From the NCBI GenBank assembly GCA_035632095.1, contig DASQHM010000117.1:1-9166 (forward strand): DNA of 9,166 bases. Reading direction: 5' to 3'. A program made the translations under genes and the position numbers. Below, one piece after another: positions 6,187-9,166 of the stretch. Under the pieces are notes generated by a model. It ran no database searches. It saw nothing but the letters and a program-made list of their open reading frames with translations, and was not told the origin of the DNA. Every line of letters begins with the position of its first letter. Position 1 is the first letter of the stretch. The DNA comes from DASQHM01 sp035632095 (lineage in GTDB: Bacteria; Pseudomonadota; Alphaproteobacteria; Ferrovibrionales; Ferrovibrionaceae).

Positions 6187-6555
6187 ATGAACCGCTCACG
6201 GTGCGTTGAAAAGAATCTGCCGCGCGGCGCCGCGCTGCCGGTTGCCATTCCGGCCGCCGTCTTGGCATGGCTGCTGATGCCGTTCACGCTGTCCGCCGCA
6301 GAGGTCGATGCCACGCGCGGACACCAAATCGCCACGAGTTTCTGCTCGAGCTGCCATGCGGTGGCGCCGAAGGAAATGCACAGTCCGGTGGCGCGCGCGC
6401 CTGCTTTCGCAGCCGTCGCGCAAAGCTCGGCAACGACCGAGATGTCGCTCCGGACATTCATGGTGACCACGCATCCGAATATGCCGAATATTCGTCTGAC
6501 GCCTGACCAGATCGACGATGTGGTCGTCTACATCCTGAGTCTCGCCAATCATTGA
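6187..6555 (+). CDS. Small exported c-type cytochrome
   Basis: Single-haem electron carrier for the periplasm. From the ATG at 6187 the product is 122 residues. A signal peptide is visible: basic N-region, hydrophobic core of about 18-34 (PVAIPAAVLAWLLMPFT) and a probable cut near LSAA|EV around residue 38. The mature part is about 84 residues with the haem site CSSCH at 53-57. The likely distal ligand is M99 in HPNMPNI, followed by the class I C-terminal helix TPDQIDDVVVYILSL. I prefer 6187 because GGA (6178-6180) is spaced six bases before it and the predicted transcript would start near 6159. The ATG at 6160 is in frame but would be leaderless and adds MIAMPIGHE before the signal peptide. 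The FNR-type box implies induction at low oxygen. The partner oxidase or dehydrogenase is not in the window. Confidence 0.88.
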   Translation: MNRSRCVEKNLPRGAALPVAIPAAVLAWLLMPFTLSAAEVDATRGHQIATSFCSSCHAVAPKEMHSPVARAPAFAAVAQSSATTEMSLRTFMVTTHPNMPNIRLTPDQIDDVVVYILSLANH

Positions 6556-6630
6556 AATGCCCGACCAGCGACTTGCGCGTTACAGGCCTTGCGGAAAGCG
6601 CGAGAGCGGTCCCAATCCCTGTTCAAACGA

Positions 6631-6636
6631 GGGGAG
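6631..6636 (+). promoter_or_regulatory. Ribosome binding site deciding the stress-protein start
   Basis: GGGGAG lies nine bases before the ATG at 6646. It selects this start over the in-frame upstream codon at 6589, which has no comparable site and would add 19 residues unlike the family. Confidence 0.6.
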
Positions 6637-6645
6637 AACCTAAAT

Positions 6646-7503
6646 ATGGCTCTCAAGGACATCCTGGTTCATCTCGACGCATCGGCGCGAGGCACCCAGC
6701 GCCTCGCTCTCGCTTGCGATCTGGCAGGGCGGCATTCGGCGCACTTGATTGCCGTCTACGTGATCGAGATGCCGTCTCCCGCCCTATTCCTCGGCGATCC
6801 GTCCGGATATGTCGACCCGCGGTTCATCGAGGAGATCATGAGCAAGGCACGTGATGCGGGGATGCGCGACGCGCTACGTGTCGAAAAGGAATTTCGAGAA
6901 CGCCTCCGGCGCGATGGGATCGAAGGCGAATGGCGCCTGGTGGAAGGCATTCCGGCAGAGATTGTGGCGTTACACGCCCGCTATGCGGATCTCGCCATCG
7001 TCGGGCAGCACGATTCGAGTGCCGGATCGGCAGCGGGCGACTGGCAAATTCCCGCCGCCACATTGTTGTCGTCCGGGCGACCGATGCTCGTCGTGCCATA
7101 CGCGGGGGAATTCCCCGTCATTGGCCAGTCGGTGCTGGTGGCCTGGAAAAGCACCAGGGAAGCGGCGCGGGCGGTCAACGACGCGCTGCCCTTGCTGCAG
7201 CAAGCCGGGACAGTGACTGTATTGGCGATCAATCCGGAGCGGGGCATCGGCGGGGATGGAGAGGTGCCCGCCGCAGACATTGCCGTTCACCTTGCGCGGC
7301 ACGGCGTGAAAGTCACGGCGCGCCATACCCTCGCGCGGGACATATCGGAGGGTGAGGTGCTTCTGAATATGGCGGAGGACATGGGCGCCGATTTGATTGT
7401 CGCCGGCGGTTACGGACATTCGCGGATGCGCGAGCTCGCCTTCGGCGGCGTGACGCGCACATTGTTGACGACGATGACGGTGCCGGTCTTGCTGTCGCAC
7501 TGA
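6646..7503 (+). CDS. Tandem-domain universal stress protein (UspA family)
   Basis: Cytosolic protein of 285 residues with two Usp domains. Domain 1, about 1-151, starts with the typical ALKDILVHLDAS and closes with RPMLVVPY. Domain 2, about 160-285, starts QSVLVAWKSTREAARAV and ends with TVPVLLSH. The nucleotide-binding pattern G-2x-G-9x-G is visible in domain 2 (G254, G257, G267), though the usual following Ser/Thr is Gly268, so ATP binding is likely but not certain. Domain 1 has a divergent loop (VGQHDSSAGSAAGDW) lacking this pattern and may not bind nucleotide. Tandem Usp proteins are frequent members of hypoxia and stress regulons. It starts 90 bases after the cytochrome stop, so co-transcription from the FNR-type promoter is possible but unproven. 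Confidence 0.92.
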   Translation: MALKDILVHLDASARGTQRLALACDLAGRHSAHLIAVYVIEMPSPALFLGDPSGYVDPRFIEEIMSKARDAGMRDALRVEKEFRERLRRDGIEGEWRLVEGIPAEIVALHARYADLAIVGQHDSSAGSAAGDWQIPAATLLSSGRPMLVVPYAGEFPVIGQSVLVAWKSTREAARAVNDALPLLQQAGTVTVLAINPERGIGGDGEVPAADIAVHLARHGVKVTARHTLARDISEGEVLLNMAEDMGADLIVAGGYGHSRMRELAFGGVTRTLLTTMTVPVLLSH

Positions 7504-7677
7504 CCGCATGCAGATCGGTTTTGGTGTCGTGCGCCGCGCCGCCGCCGTCTCTGTACAGTCAACCGCGGTTTTCTCCGCCGCGAGGAGACCAGAACCTCCT
7601 AGATTTCATTCGGCAAAAGCCGCATACCATATTCAAGCGGGCTCGTTGAGCGATTGACCGGTATGCGAAGGTCAGCC
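7504..7677. other. Intergenic region before pfkB with short palindromes
   Basis: It contains AACCGCGGTT (7561-7570), a perfect 10-base palindrome; TCTCC/GGAGA arms at 7572-7576 and 7584-7588, the latter competing with CTCCT (7596-7600); and CGGCAAAAGCCG (7611-7622), a four-base-pair hairpin with an AAAA loop. Any of these could mark a terminator of the stress-protein gene or an operator for pfkB. None has a convincing T-tract, and no FNR-type box is seen here. Confidence 0.3.
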
Positions 7678-8625
7678 ATGGCAAACGTCATCACGGTCAC
7701 CATGAATCCCTCGATCGATATCTCCTCGTCGGTCGACCGGGTGATGCCGACCCGCAAGCTGCGATGCAAACCGGAACGCCGGGATCCAGGCGGCGGCGGC
7801 ATCAATGTCGCCAGGGTCGTGAAACGGCTCGGGGTCGATGTTCAGGCGATCTATCCGGCCGGCGGTTCGCCGGGCGTGCTTCTTCGCCGGCTCTTGGATC
7901 AAGAGGGAATAGCCGGCAACGCCATCGGGATTTCGGGCGATACGCGTGAGGACCTTACGATACTCGATGAGTCGAGCGGCGAGCAGTTCCGGTTCGTCTT
8001 TCCCGGACCGGCGATGGATGCAGAGGAGTTGAGCCGCGTGATGGACGCGGTGGCCGCATCAAATCCACCGCCGGAATTCATCGTCGCAAGCGGAAGCCTT
8101 CCCCCAGGTGCGCCGGTGGACCTCTTCGCCGCGTTGGCGCGGATCGCGAGGCAGCTTGGATCGCGGTTTGTGTTGGATACGTCGGGTCCCGCCTTGAAAC
8201 GCGCCCTGGACGAAAGGATCTACCTCATCAAGCCCAGTCTTCGCGAGCTGAGCGAGTTGGTCGGAAAGCGATTGGCCACGGAAGATGAATGGCGGAATGC
8301 GGCTGTGGAACTCGTCGGATCGGGCAAGGCCGACGTCGTGGCTCTGACGCTTGGCGAACGAGGCGCCTTGCTTGCGACGCACGATGGCGCATTTCGCGCG
8401 CCCGGACTTGCCCTAAAAGTCGCCAGCGTCGTCGGGGCGGGCGATTGTTTCTTAGGCGGCATGGTGTCCTCCTTGGCGCGCGGCAATCCGCTTCTCGAAG
8501 CCTTTCGACTGGGCGTGGCGGCAGGATCCGCAGCGGTGCAAATGCCGGGAACGGCGCTCTGCGAGAAGAAGGACGTGGATCTCCTCTTGGAGAAAGTTGA
8601 GCCGCCGGAACAATGTTTTGCTGTA
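7678..8625 (+). CDS. pfkB: 6-phosphofructokinase II-like sugar kinase (PfkB)
   Basis: Ribokinase-fold cytosolic kinase predicted to phosphorylate fructose 6-phosphate to fructose 1,6-bisphosphate with ATP. The product is 316 residues; the TAA stop occupies 8626-8628. Family motifs: TMNPSID (8-14), KLRC (27-30), the sugar-binding PGGGGINVAR (37-46), IYPAGG (58-63), SGEQFRFVFPGPA (100-112), SGSLPPG (138-144), KPSLREL (185-191) and the anion hole plus catalytic base GAGD (253-256, D256). KLRC, GGGGINVAR, SGEQ(F/Y)RFV and the C-terminal GVAAGSAA match E. coli PfkB closely, favouring it over FruK or tagatose-6-phosphate kinase, though related specificities cannot be excluded. The ATG at 7678 has AGG six bases upstream and starts at the conserved N-terminus; TTG 7654 and ATG 7663 are in-frame alternatives. 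Pairing with a stress protein suggests glycolytic flux during oxygen limitation. Confidence 0.9.
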
Positions 8626-8686
8626 TAAACAAGCTGGAAGAAACGGCACGCGGCAGCCTGATCGCGCCAATCCTGGGAATTCGTGC

Positions 8687-8694
8687 GAGGTGAT
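8687..8694 (+). promoter_or_regulatory. Ribosome binding site deciding the PAS-protein start
   Basis: GAGGTGAT, an extended match to the anti-Shine-Dalgarno complement, lies immediately before the ATG at 8695. It rules out the in-frame GTG at 8683, which overlaps this region and has no site of its own. Confidence 0.6.
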
Positions 8695-9159
8695 ATGAGA
8701 AGGTCGTCTGTGCCGTATTCGGTTCCAAGAAACATCGAGGCGGATCTTGCTCGCGTTCGCTCCTATTGGGAAGGCTTGCGGCGTGGACAGAACAACATTC
8801 CCTTTTGGGATGACCTGGATACTTCCGCGCTGCGGGACCTTGCGGAGAAAGTCATGCTGATCGACGTCTTCGAAAAGCCCGAGCGATACCGCTTCTCGAT
8901 CGTTGGCCGGCAGATCAATGAACGATACGGTACGGCGATCGCCGGAAAATTCGCCGATGAGATCGAAGCGCGCAATCCGATCGAATACCTGCGGTCCCAG
9001 GGCAGCGCCACGGTCGAGCGCGGTGCGCCGACATACTTTCAATGCATTTCCGATGCTGACGCGGAAACCCGCGGCTCGCACTCATATGTAAGAATGCTTT
9101 TCCCGATGTGGGGAGAGGGGCATATCGGAATGCTGATGGGTGCAATTTCGTGGATCTAG
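8695..9159 (+). CDS. Single PAS-domain protein (PAS_5 family)
   Basis: A 154-residue soluble protein, all of it one PAS-like domain of the alphaproteobacterial PAS_5 (formerly DUF1457) type as I recognise it. Visible family features are the N-terminal helix with YWEGLRRGQNNIPFWDDLD (24-42), the AEKVMLIDVF strand (50-59), ERYRFSIVGRQINERYG (63-79) and the C-terminal strands YVRMLFPMWGEGHIGMLMGA. No kinase, GGDEF or DNA-binding domain is attached, so it would sense or relay a signal through a partner, or bind a ligand. It begins 66 bases after pfkB on the same strand. Its place at the end of the oxygen-limitation gene group suggests a sensory role there; this is inference. The stop is seven bases from the window end. 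Confidence 0.78.
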   Translation: MRRSSVPYSVPRNIEADLARVRSYWEGLRRGQNNIPFWDDLDTSALRDLAEKVMLIDVFEKPERYRFSIVGRQINERYGTAIAGKFADEIEARNPIEYLRSQGSATVERGAPTYFQCISDADAETRGSHSYVRMLFPMWGEGHIGMLMGAISWI

Positions 9160-9166
9160 AACCTGA

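Noticed and set aside
6030..6470. 146-codon minus-strand frame opposite the cytochrome gene
   Set aside because: The plus strand has a signal peptide and CXXCH haem site; this frame has neither ribosome site nor motif.

Overview
The window looks like a chromosomal segment of a high-GC alphaproteobacterium. The evidence is the third-position G/C bias with long antisense shadow frames, the gene set pepA-holC / ABC-F / ndk, a CtrA-type box (TTAA-N7-TTAA) in front of a flagellar-like small gene, and a perfect FNR/FixK-type box (TTGAT-N4-ATCAA). I cannot fix the order or genus from sequence alone. No transposase, phage gene, tRNA, rRNA or CRISPR array is visible.

Left part (1-5431), mostly housekeeping. 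pepA (leucyl aminopeptidase) and holC (DNA polymerase III chi subunit) form a translationally coupled pair with a 4-base overlap. They converge on a minus-strand ABC-F ATPase of the YheS type, whose last codons run through a short dispersed-repeat-like sequence. Divergent from the ABC-F gene is a TfdA/TauD-family Fe(II)/2-oxoglutarate dioxygenase, the one clearly accessory metabolic gene. It is followed by ndk, which has its own promoter-like sequence.

Middle part (5444-6186). A 73-codon minus-strand gene converges on ndk. Its product resembles the two ends of a flagellar rod/hook protein joined together. Its start lies 59 bases from a perfect CtrA-type box. Beyond it is about 500 bases without a credible gene, holding an 8-bp palindrome, a larger nested and partly mutually exclusive stem-loop region, and the FNR/FixK box.

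Right part (6187-9166). Four plus-strand genes follow the FNR/FixK box: a small secreted c-type cytochrome, a tandem universal stress protein, a PfkB-type 6-phosphofructokinase and a PAS_5-family single-PAS protein. This combination suggests an oxygen-limitation or energy-stress island. Only the cytochrome is directly behind the box; gaps of 90, 174 and 66 bases separate the later genes, so a single transcript is an inference. The most interesting signals are the FNR-type box with this gene set, the CtrA box with the mini flagellar-like protein, and the unexplained structured intergenic region.
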